Assembly (NCBI RefSeq): GCF_019645815.1
Contig: NZ_CP080997.1
Coordinates: 2,236,880-2,300,879 of the forward strand
DNA: 64,000 nucleotides
Reading direction: 5' to 3'
Origin: Mycolicibacter heraklionensis
Lineage (GTDB): Bacteria > Actinomycetota > Actinomycetes > Mycobacteriales > Mycobacteriaceae
Shown: positions 57,365 through 64,000 of the stretch, piece by piece
Layout of the letters: each line of letters opens with the position of its first letter
How positions within the stretch are numbered: the first letter of the stretch is position 1
Made by a program: the position numbers and the translations under genes
The notes under the pieces: generated by a model
Told to the model about the DNA's origin: nothing
The model's database searches: none
Seen by the model: the letters and a program-made list of their open reading frames with translations, nothing else

Positions 57365-59013
57365 CCTACGACGTCATCATCCGGGGCGGCACCGTCATCG
57401 ACGGCACGGGGCAGCCCGGCCGGACCGCAGATGTGGCGATCAGCGACGGGGTGATCGCCGCAGTCGGACGCGTCGATGAGGGCGGCCGCCGGGAGATCGA
57501 TGCAGACGGCGCCCTCGTGACGCCCGGATTCGTCGATATCCACACCCACTACGACGGGCAGGTGACCTGGGACAATCAGCTGCAGCCGTCGTCGACGCAC
57601 GGCGTCACCACCGCGCTGATGGGTAACTGCGGCATGGGATTCGCGCCGGTGCGGCCCACCGACCACGACCAACTCATCGAGTTGATGGAAGGTGTCGAAG
57701 ACCTGCCCGGCCCGGTATTGCACGAGGGGTTGCCGTGGACCTGGCGCAGCTTCGAGGAGTATTTGGACGCCGTCGACAGCCTGCCGCACGATATCGACGT
57801 GGCCGCCCAGGTCACCCACGATCCGCTGCGGCTGTTCGTGATGGGGCAGCGCGGTGCCGACCGGGAGGCCGCCACGCCGGACGATATCGCCGAGATGGCG
57901 CGGCTGGCGGCCGCCGGAATCCGGGCCGGCGCCCTGGGATTCAGCACCTCGCGCACCGAATGGCACAAGACCAGCCGTGGTGAGCAGACACCATCGGTAC
58001 GGGCCGAGTTGAACGAACTCGTCGGCATCGCCAAAGCGATCGGGGAAACCGGAACCGGGGTATTCCAGGTGGTTTCGGATCTCAAGGGGTTCGACCACGA
58101 GATCGCGGTGATGTACGAGATGATGCGGGTGTCCGGGCGGCCGCTGTCGCTGTCGGTGATGCAACACGAGGCCGGTGACGGCTACCGTCGCACCCTCGCG
58201 GCCATCGAGCGGGCCAATGCCGAGGGACTGCAGATGACCGCGGTCGTCGCGCCACGTGCCATCGGGGTGCTGGTCGACTTCCGCGGGACCTACAACCCGT
58301 TCGTGCTGTCCCGGTTCTTCCGTTCCGGACCTGACCTGCACGATCCTGCGGTGAAACGTCGCGTCTTGGCCGAGATCTCCGAACGCGGGGGTCTGCGGGC
58401 GCCGCTGGACACCATTTTCGAACTCGGTGACCCGCCGAACTACGAACCAGCGCCGCAGGATTCGGTGGCGGCTCGGGCCGCTCGGGCCGGCGACGATCCG
58501 GCCGAGGTGCTCTACGACATCATGCTCGCCGGCCCGGCCTATATGCCGGTGTTCAACTATCACGGCGGCAATCTCGACGTAGTGCACGAGATGCTCTCTC
58601 ACCCCAACGCGCTGCCCGGGCTCAGTGACGGTGGCGCCCACGTCTCCACCATCTGCGATGCGAGCTTTCCGACCACGCTGCTCACACACTGGGGGCGGGA
58701 CCGTCTCGACGACCGGTTCGACGTGGCGTGGTTGATCCAGCGACAGACCCGCGACGCGGCCCGCATGGTGGGACTCAACGACCGCGGGGTGCTCGCACCG
58801 GGCTATAAGGCTGACGTCAATGTCATCGACTTCGACAATCTCACCGCACGGGCGCCACGACTGGTCGCCGACCTTCCGGCCGGCGGCCAGCGGGTCCTCC
58901 AGGCGGCCGACGGCTATTTGCACACCATCGTCAGCGGCATCGAGGTGTACACCAGCGGACAACACACCGGTGCGCTTCCGGGCCGGCTGGTCAGGGGAGC
59001 GAGGCAGGTGTGA
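57361..59013 (+). CDS. N-acyl-D-amino-acid deacylase-like amidohydrolase
   Basis: 550 residues of the amidohydrolase-3/D-aminoacylase family: DVIIRGGTVIDGTG and DGVIAAVG at the start, GFVDIHTHYDGQVTWD (metal His pair) near residue 60, HGVTTALMGNCGMGFAPVRP, LSDGGAHVS (Asp) and GVLAPGYKADVNVID at the end. Members called D-aminoacylases act on N-acylated compounds, but in mycobacterial catabolic clusters they may open other amide or ester rings. ATG overlaps the SDR stop by 4 bases; last gene of the forward operon. Confidence 0.88.
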   Translation: MTYDVIIRGGTVIDGTGQPGRTADVAISDGVIAAVGRVDEGGRREIDADGALVTPGFVDIHTHYDGQVTWDNQLQPSSTHGVTTALMGNCGMGFAPVRPTDHDQLIELMEGVEDLPGPVLHEGLPWTWRSFEEYLDAVDSLPHDIDVAAQVTHDPLRLFVMGQRGADREAATPDDIAEMARLAAAGIRAGALGFSTSRTEWHKTSRGEQTPSVRAELNELVGIAKAIGETGTGVFQVVSDLKGFDHEIAVMYEMMRVSGRPLSLSVMQHEAGDGYRRTLAAIERANAEGLQMTAVVAPRAIGVLVDFRGTYNPFVLSRFFRSGPDLHDPAVKRRVLAEISERGGLRAPLDTIFELGDPPNYEPAPQDSVAARAARAGDDPAEVLYDIMLAGPAYMPVFNYHGGNLDVVHEMLSHPNALPGLSDGGAHVSTICDASFPTTLLTHWGRDRLDDRFDVAWLIQRQTRDAARMVGLNDRGVLAPGYKADVNVIDFDNLTARAPRLVADLPAGGQRVLQAADGYLHTIVSGIEVYTSGQHTGALPGRLVRGARQV

Positions 59014-59110
59014 ATACGCCGTCGTTGGGGTGCGTCGCCGGTCACTGAGCGGACGTGTCGCCCAAGCCCGTCATTGACCGGAGTCCAGACTCCCCTTAGA
59101 CTCCCGATAC

Positions 59111-59128
59111 TGATAACGCATGTTGTCA
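59111..59128. promoter_or_regulatory. Palindrome upstream of the MpaB-type gene
   Basis: TGATAAC-GCAT-GTTGTCA has 7-base arms with one mismatch (TGATAAC against TGACAAC) around a 4-base centre. It covers ATG 59120 and lies 34 bases before GTG 59162, which argues for the later start and for an operator of a TetR-type repressor. Confidence 0.45.
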
Positions 59129-59161
59129 GAAGTGGTCGATGATGACTGGGAGTGCGCGCTC

Positions 59162-60169
59162 GTGACTCAAGACATGTCGGAAACCTGCCCCGCGGCCAGC
59201 GAAGCGCCGATCGCCGCCGGCTGTCCGGTGAGCAACGGCGGCTACGACGCACCCCCGATTCCGCTGGGGCCCGACTCGCTGACCTGGAAGTACTTCGGCC
59301 AATGGACCGGTCTGTTCCAGGGGACCTGGGCCGGCTCGATGCAGAACATGCACCCGCAACTCGGTGCCGCGGTCAAGGACCACTCGATCTTCTTCATGGA
59401 GCGCATCCCGCGTCTGATGCGGTCGATCTACCCGATCGGCGGCGTGGTGTTCGACGGCTACCGTGCCCCGCAGACCGGCGCCGAGGTCCGCGACTACCAC
59501 ATCGGCATCAAGGGCGTCGACGAGCAGGGGCGCCGCTACAGCGCGCTGAACCCCGACGTCTTCTACTGGGCGCACGCGACCTTCTTCAAGTCGACCCTGC
59601 TGGCCGCCGAGAAGTTCGCCGGCGGACTGACCGAGGCCGACAAGCGGCAGCTGTTCGACGAGCATGTGCAGTGGTACCGGATGTACGGCATGAGCATGCG
59701 CCCGGTGCCCAAGTCCTGGGAAGAATTCGAAGAGTACTGGGACCACATGTGCAACAACGTCTTGGAGAACAACTGGGCGGCCCGTGAGGTCATGGACCTG
59801 TCGACCATGCCCAAACACCCGTCACTGGAATGGATTCCGGATTGGTTGTGGGCGCAGAACCTCAAGGTCATGCAGCGCTTCCTGACGTTCATGACAGTGG
59901 CCCTCTACGACCCGCCGGTGCGCGAACTCATGGGCTACACCTGGTCCCCGCGCCAGGAGCGGGTGCACGGGTATATCTGCAAGGCGATCACCTTCGTGTC
60001 CAAGTACGGTCCCAAGCGTGCCTTGATGCATCCGCGTAAGCGGTCGGCGCTGGACCGGGCGTCGGGTCGCCTTCCCGTGGACGCACCGCTGGTGCAGACC
60101 CCGGCGCGCAACCTGCCGCCGGTCGAGTACCGCAACGACCCGCACTTCTACTGCCCTAAGGTCGACTGA
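59162..60169 (+). CDS. MpaB-family (DUF2236) oxygenase
   Basis: About 335 residues of the DUF2236/MpaB family, related to latex-clearing haem oxygenases and to mycophenolic acid MpaB. Characteristic segments: MRSIYPIGGVVFDGY, DYHIGIKGVDEQGRRY, VFYWAHATFF (family YWAH motif) and VQWYRMYGMSM. No signal peptide. GTG 59162 is chosen because a palindrome covers ATG 59120 and GGGAG lies about 10 bases upstream. It follows the amidohydrolase operon after 148 bases with its own operator, so control is separate. Confidence 0.85.
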   Translation: MTQDMSETCPAASEAPIAAGCPVSNGGYDAPPIPLGPDSLTWKYFGQWTGLFQGTWAGSMQNMHPQLGAAVKDHSIFFMERIPRLMRSIYPIGGVVFDGYRAPQTGAEVRDYHIGIKGVDEQGRRYSALNPDVFYWAHATFFKSTLLAAEKFAGGLTEADKRQLFDEHVQWYRMYGMSMRPVPKSWEEFEEYWDHMCNNVLENNWAAREVMDLSTMPKHPSLEWIPDWLWAQNLKVMQRFLTFMTVALYDPPVRELMGYTWSPRQERVHGYICKAITFVSKYGPKRALMHPRKRSALDRASGRLPVDAPLVQTPARNLPPVEYRNDPHFYCPKVD

Positions 60170-60191
60170 CCCACGTCGAAGTCGCTCGGGC

Positions 60192-61328
60192 TCAGGCGAA
60201 GCGGCCCGGGTTCGCCGCGACAGCACGGTGCAGCGTCGGCCGGTTGGCCCGATAGGCCTGCACGACGGGCGCGAGCTCATGCGGACTCGCCCCGTGCATG
60301 ATCACCGAGTGCACGCCCAGGTCGAACTGCCGGGCGATGGTGTTCGCGCAGTCGCGGGCCGATCCCGCGGCCACCGACGCCAACCATTCGGCGGGAATCA
60401 GCTCGGCGATCCGCTGCAGCGTCTCGTATGACGCGCTGGCGTCGATGGGCCCGGCGGTGGCCGCATCGGTGAACAGCTCGGACTGCCGGATTCGCTCCCA
60501 CACGTGCGGATCCCAGCCATTGGCGGAGACCAGCACATCGGGATAGGCCTGCAAATAGGTCGCCAGGCGGCCGACCCCGCGGCGCAGTTGATCGTCCTCC
60601 GACAACGAGTCGCAGACGGTGGCCAGGCAAGCCCAGATGCGGATGCTGTCGGGATCGCGGCCCGCGTGTTCGGCGCCCCGCCGCACGGCCGCGACCGAGG
60701 CGGCAGTCGCCTCGTCGGAAAAGAAGGTGTGCAGCACAACGAAATCGGCGATCTCACCGGCCAGTTCCATCGTCTTGGGACCGACCGCCACCAAGCCGAT
60801 CGGTGGCCCCTCGCCCAAGCCGTTCGCGTGGCGCAGCATCGGCCACTTCCCGGCCGGGCCGTCGTGGTTGAGGATCAGCTCGCCTGCCCAGAGCCGGCGC
60901 AGGATGGAAAAGAAGTCACGCAGCCGGGCCGCGGTCACCACCGGCAGCCCCATCGCCTGCCAATAGCCGGCCATTCCGCGGCCGAACGCCATCGCGAAAC
61001 GACCCTCGGTCAGTGCGTGCATGGTCGACCCCACGGTCGCGGTCACGGTGGGGTGGCGAGTGTGGTGGTTGGTCGACGGGGCGATACCCAGACTGGAGCT
61101 GCAGCCCGCCACGGCGCCGCTGAGCACCGCCGGGTCTTTCACGGTGAAGCGTTCACCGATGTGGCAGGAGCCCAGGCCGAGCGCCTCCGCCTCGCGGGCT
61201 TCCGGCAGAACGACGCGGACGTCCGCGGGGTGTCGGGTGACGGCGTAGTAGCCGAGCTCGTTCAGTTGCATGTCAGTGCCGGCTGCGCTCGACGGGGCGG
61301 TGGCCTGCGGTGCGGCAGCGCGATTCAT
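60192..61328 (-). CDS. LLM-class F420-dependent oxidoreductase
   Basis: A luciferase-like monooxygenase fold of 378 residues. The start of the fold is MQLNELGYYAVTRHPADV, followed by EAEALGLGSCHIGERF, TNHHTRHPTVTATVG, AMAFGRGMAGYW and IGLVAVGPKTMELAGEIADF. Mycobacterial members of this group use coenzyme F420. ATG 61328 gives a 19-residue Ala/Pro extension; ATG 61271 begins at the fold. It converges on the MpaB gene with a 22-base gap. Substrate not known. Confidence 0.85.
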   Translation of the reverse strand: MNRAAAPQATAPSSAAGTDMQLNELGYYAVTRHPADVRVVLPEAREAEALGLGSCHIGERFTVKDPAVLSGAVAGCSSSLGIAPSTNHHTRHPTVTATVGSTMHALTEGRFAMAFGRGMAGYWQAMGLPVVTAARLRDFFSILRRLWAGELILNHDGPAGKWPMLRHANGLGEGPPIGLVAVGPKTMELAGEIADFVVLHTFFSDEATAASVAAVRRGAEHAGRDPDSIRIWACLATVCDSLSEDDQLRRGVGRLATYLQAYPDVLVSANGWDPHVWERIRQSELFTDAATAGPIDASASYETLQRIAELIPAEWLASVAAGSARDCANTIARQFDLGVHSVIMHGASPHELAPVVQAYRANRPTLHRAVAANPGRFA

Positions 61329-61380
61329 TTCGCAATTACACTACGTCGAGTAGCGTTATACAAGCGAGCAAGGCTGCGCG

Positions 61381-61881
61381 TCAGCTGTTCAGCGACCACA
61401 CCGAGTAGTTCAATGCGGTCGCGAACAGGATCCAGCCGAAATACGGCACCATCAGGAGCGCTGCGCCGCGGTGGACCTTCCAAAACGCCGCGATGGTGAC
61501 TGCCACGGCGACGTCCAGGAGCAGGATGTCGACCAGGGCCAGGCCGCGCCAGCCAAGCCCGAAGAACAGCGGCGACCACAGCAGGTTCAGCGCCAGCTGT
61601 ACGCCGTAGGCGATGATCGCGGGGTTTGTCCACCGCGGATCTGCGCGCCAGACCAGCCAGGCCGCGACCGCCATCAGCAGATAAAGGGCGCTCCACACCG
61701 GACCGAACAGGTAGCTCGGCGGCGCCCAGGCCGGTTGGGCGAGCCTTCCGTAGTCGGCTGCGGCGTCAGCCGAGGCGACACCCCCGAGGGCCGCGACGAC
61801 GATGACCAGCACAAGCGAGACCAGGAACGCGGCGAGGTGCTGAGCACTCGGCTGGTGTGCTTTCGGCGAGATCGTCTCCAT
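61381..61881 (-). CDS. TspO/MBR-family membrane protein
   Basis: 166 residues with five membrane helices. Signature segments are WAPPSYLFGPVWSALYLLMA (residues 51-70), LALNLLWSPLFFGLGWRGLAL and VPYFGWILFATALNYSVWSLN. The family binds porphyrins and tryptophan-derived ligands in the membrane. It lies 52 bases upstream (on the same strand) of the LLM gene. Confidence 0.92.
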   Translation of the reverse strand: METISPKAHQPSAQHLAAFLVSLVLVIVVAALGGVASADAAADYGRLAQPAWAPPSYLFGPVWSALYLLMAVAAWLVWRADPRWTNPAIIAYGVQLALNLLWSPLFFGLGWRGLALVDILLLDVAVAVTIAAFWKVHRGAALLMVPYFGWILFATALNYSVWSLNS

Positions 61882-61918
61882 CGCGCCAGCGTAGGCGGAA
61901 TCGGCCCAGGACGACAGG

Positions 61919-62911
61919 TCACGGCTCGCGCACGGTCAGCACAACCTTCCCGACCGTCTCGGAAGAGTCGAGCAGCTTGTGGGCCTCGGCTGCCTCGGTG
62001 ATCGGGACTTCGGCGGCGACGACAGGCGCCACCGCGCCTTCGGCGATCATCGGCCACAGCTGCCGCCGCAGTTCGGTGATGATCTCGGCCTTGGAGCCGC
62101 GGCCCTGCTCGGGACGGCGCCGCAGATTGGTCACATGCACCGATCCCCGCTTGAACAGCAGCGCACCGAGATTCAGTTCGGCTGTGGCGCCGCCCTGCAA
62201 CCCGATGATTGTCAGGTGACCGTTCTCGGCGAGGGCCTCGACGTTCTTGGCCAGATAGCTGCCGCCCATGATGTCGAGGATGACGTTGGCCCCGGCGTAC
62301 TCGGCGTTCACGACCGCGGGGAAATCCTGCTCGCGATAATTGATCAAGGTCTGCGCGCCGAGTTCGCGGCAGCGCTCCAACTTCGACTGCGACCCAGCGG
62401 TCACCGCCACATTGGCGCCAATCGCTCGGCCCACTTGGATGGCATGCGTGCCGATTCCGCTTCCGCCACCGTGAATCAACAGTGTCTGACCGGGTTCGAG
62501 GCCACCGACCATCACCACGTTGGACCACACCGTCGCGGCGGCCTCCGGCAGGGCGGCGGCCGCGGTGACGCTGACCCCCTGCGGTACGGGCAATACCTGG
62601 GTGGCGGCCACGTTGATGCGTTCGGCGTACCCGCCACCGGCCAGTAGCGCGCACACGGCGTCGCCGGGCTCCCAGTCCGAGACTCCGGCGCCGACTTCAG
62701 CGATCACACCGGAGACCTCGAGGCCGGGGACCTCGCTGACGCCCGGCGGCGGCGGGTAGAAGCCCATGCGCTGCATCGCATCGGCCCGGTTCACGCCCGC
62801 GGCCACCACATCGATGGCCACTTCGGCAGCACCCGGTGGGGGAAGGTCGTCGACGTGGGCCCACTCCATCACTTCGGGATCACCAAAACCGTTGAGCGTT
62901 ATGGCATACAT
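61919..62911 (-). CDS. NAD(P)H:quinone oxidoreductase, zinc-less MDR
   Basis: 330 residues, quinone-oxidoreductase type of the medium-chain dehydrogenase superfamily. The N-terminal GroES-like part has EVPGLEVSGVIAEVGAGV and GYAERINV; the Rossmann half has LIHGGGSGIGTHAIQVGRAIG near residue 148. The structural and catalytic zinc Cys are absent. PIG3-like. Starts at ATG 62911, divergent from the DJ-1 gene with a 165-base gap. 37 bases upstream of tspO on the same strand, so the two may be cotranscribed. Confidence 0.92.
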   Translation of the reverse strand: MYAITLNGFGDPEVMEWAHVDDLPPPGAAEVAIDVVAAGVNRADAMQRMGFYPPPPGVSEVPGLEVSGVIAEVGAGVSDWEPGDAVCALLAGGGYAERINVAATQVLPVPQGVSVTAAAALPEAAATVWSNVVMVGGLEPGQTLLIHGGGSGIGTHAIQVGRAIGANVAVTAGSQSKLERCRELGAQTLINYREQDFPAVVNAEYAGANVILDIMGGSYLAKNVEALAENGHLTIIGLQGGATAELNLGALLFKRGSVHVTNLRRRPEQGRGSKAEIITELRRQLWPMIAEGAVAPVVAAEVPITEAAEAHKLLDSSETVGKVVLTVREP

Positions 62912-63076
62912 CCAAAACTTCCTTCCCCCGGTGAGCGCAGAACGTCGTGCGTACTCAACTGGATCTCACGTGGCCGTTGTCGGTCGCTGCTTCATCATCC
63001 GTCTCCGGTGTGTTCCAAGTTGTGCAAAGTGGCCAGTTCGCTGGCGCCGGCCGAGCATCCGGGGAATCCTGGGGAG

Positions 63077-63766
63077 ATGACCAAGCGCATCCTCAATGTC
63101 GTCTCCAACGTCGCCCACTACGACGACCCCGCCGAGCCGACCGGGTTGTGGCTCTCGGAGCTGACGCACGCCTACCACGTCTTCGCCGAAGCGGGCTACC
63201 AACAGACGATCGTCAGCCCGAAAGGCGGACCGTCGCCACTGGAGCCGCGTTCGCTGAAGTTCCCCAACTTCGACAAGAGCGCCAAGGCGTGGAAAGCCGA
63301 CAGCACGAAGATGGCGCTGTTGGCCGGCACCGCATCGCCAGAAGACATCGACTCGGCGGACTATGACGCGATTTACTTCACCGGCGGGCACGCCGTCATG
63401 TATGACTTCCCGAACAGTGAAGGACTGCAACGCATCACGCGTGAGATCTTCGAGAACGGGGGAGTGGTGTCCTCGGTCTGCCACGGCTACTGCGGCCTGC
63501 TCAACACCACCCTCGCAGATGGGTCGTTCTTGGTCGCCGGACGAAGGCTCACCGGCTTCGCCTGGTCGGAGGAGGTTCTGGCCCGCGTCAACAAACTGGT
63601 GCCCTACAACGCCGAAGCGGAGATGAAGAAGCGCGGCGCCCACTACGAAAAGGGCCTGATTCCATTCGCCTCGCACGTCGTCGTCGACGGCCGGTTGGTC
63701 ACCGGCCAGAATCCGGGCTCGGCCAAGGCGACGGCCAAGAAGATCGTCTCCGTGCTGGGGAAGTGA
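63077..63766 (+). CDS. DJ-1/PfpI-family protein (Hsp31-like)
   Basis: 229 residues of the type 1 glutamine amidotransferase-like group. The nucleophile Cys is in VSSVCHGYCGLL near residue 136, preceded by AIYFTGGHAVMYDFPN, and the C-terminus has VVVDGRLVTGQNPGSAKA. The long insert between strands (KFPNFDKSAKAW) is of the Hsp31 type, chaperone or glyoxalase III. GGGGAG is just before the ATG. Divergent from the quinone oxidoreductase gene, consistent with a joint stress response. Confidence 0.9.
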   Translation: MTKRILNVVSNVAHYDDPAEPTGLWLSELTHAYHVFAEAGYQQTIVSPKGGPSPLEPRSLKFPNFDKSAKAWKADSTKMALLAGTASPEDIDSADYDAIYFTGGHAVMYDFPNSEGLQRITREIFENGGVVSSVCHGYCGLLNTTLADGSFLVAGRRLTGFAWSEEVLARVNKLVPYNAEAEMKKRGAHYEKGLIPFASHVVVDGRLVTGQNPGSAKATAKKIVSVLGK

Positions 63767-63810
63767 GGCCCTCGCCCGTCCACGCTCTCGCCCGCCAGTA
63801 AGGTTCCAGC

Positions 63811-64000
63811 GTGGTGGCAGCCAGCAAAACCGTCCTGCTGACCGAGGAATTCCGAGAAGCGCTGGGGCTGCTGTCCGCGGGCCGAAATCTCTTCCTGACC
63901 GGTAAGGCCGGCACGGGTAAGTCGACGCTCATCCGTCACTTCATGGCCAATACCGATCGCAACGTCGTGGTGGTCGCGCCGACCGGGATCGCCGCGCTGA
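63811..64000 (+). CDS. P-loop helicase, N-terminal part (cut by window end)
   Basis: The frame from GTG 63811 stays open to the window end (63 codons). It reads REALGLLSAGRNLFLTGKAG followed by TGKSTLIRHF (Walker A) and VVVVAPTGIAAL (motif Ia-like), the start of a Pif1/RecD-type superfamily 1 helicase; actinobacterial proteins of this kind often add an HRDC domain. AAGG stands about 8 bases upstream. The 3' end is not in the window. Confidence 0.75.
   Translation, partial: MVAASKTVLLTEEFREALGLLSAGRNLFLTGKAGTGKSTLIRHFMANTDRNVVVVAPTGIAAL

Overview
The window is mycobacterial chromosome. High GC, the SteA/MctB envelope pair, a PGRS-type glycine-rich protein, DUF732 secreted proteins and a gene order that follows M. 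tuberculosis Rv1686c to Rv1713 (ABC transporter, mpg, tyrS, Rv1691/Rv1692, Rv1693, tlyA, nadK, recN, steA, mctB, pyrG, Nudix, xerD, COMT, parA-like, scpA, scpB, rluB, cmk, der) all say so. A complete 16S-23S-5S operon sits between tyrS and the Rv1691/Rv1692 homologue, the place of rrnB in many rapidly growing mycobacteria and a place with no rrn operon in M. tuberculosis. The 16S gene has a helix-18 extension about 2 nt longer than that of classical slow growers, which points to the Mycobacterium terrae group (Mycolicibacter). The genus call is inference from memory of that signature.

Layout: (1) 50-3539, a drug-type ABC exporter, with a palindromic operator over its start, divergent from mpg and tyrS. 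(2) 3616-9257, rrn promoter, leader, 16S, 23S, 5S and a strong terminator. (3) 9371-20965, a tightly packed forward operon for nucleotide and NAD metabolism, ribosome methylation, recombination and cell envelope; its first gene is a fusion of Rv1691 and Rv1692. (4) 21076-27260, a catechol O-methyltransferase in reverse, then the forward chromosome-segregation and ribosome set parA-scpA-scpB-rluB-cmk-der with 1 to 4 nt overlaps. (5) 27270-30241, a secreted protein, a TauE/SafE permease and a patatin-like lipase.

(6) 30392-47857 is accessory DNA. It begins in tRNA-Pro(GGG); a degenerate copy of the tRNA 3' end lies at 45271-45314, so a roughly 14.8-kb element probably entered at this tRNA. Inside are many broken genes (an AAA ATPase split by a stop codon, a tyrosine recombinase lacking its N-terminal domain, remnants of a restriction enzyme, an HTH protein and a PLP enzyme), an alternating tandem array of five DUF732 secreted genes, a non-PE PGRS protein and a defence-like block at 39213-44574: a TcmP/Gp37-Gp68 'three-Cys-motif' pair, a DUF3883-type nuclease-like protein, an unknown 336-aa protein and a transmembrane Ser/Thr kinase. 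That block is the best candidate here for an undescribed system.

(7) 47883-60169 is a catabolic cluster: two Baeyer-Villiger-type monooxygenases (one frameshifted), two SDRs, two amidohydrolases, an alpha/beta hydrolase, a VOC protein, a ferritin-like metal protein, an MpaB-type oxygenase and a TetR regulator. The chemistry suggests oxidation of a cyclic or long-chain ketone to a lactone or ester followed by hydrolysis; the substrate cannot be read from sequence. (8) 60192-64000 holds an F420-type LLM oxidoreductase, TspO, a zinc-less quinone oxidoreductase, a DJ-1/PfpI protein and the start of a P-loop helicase cut by the window edge.
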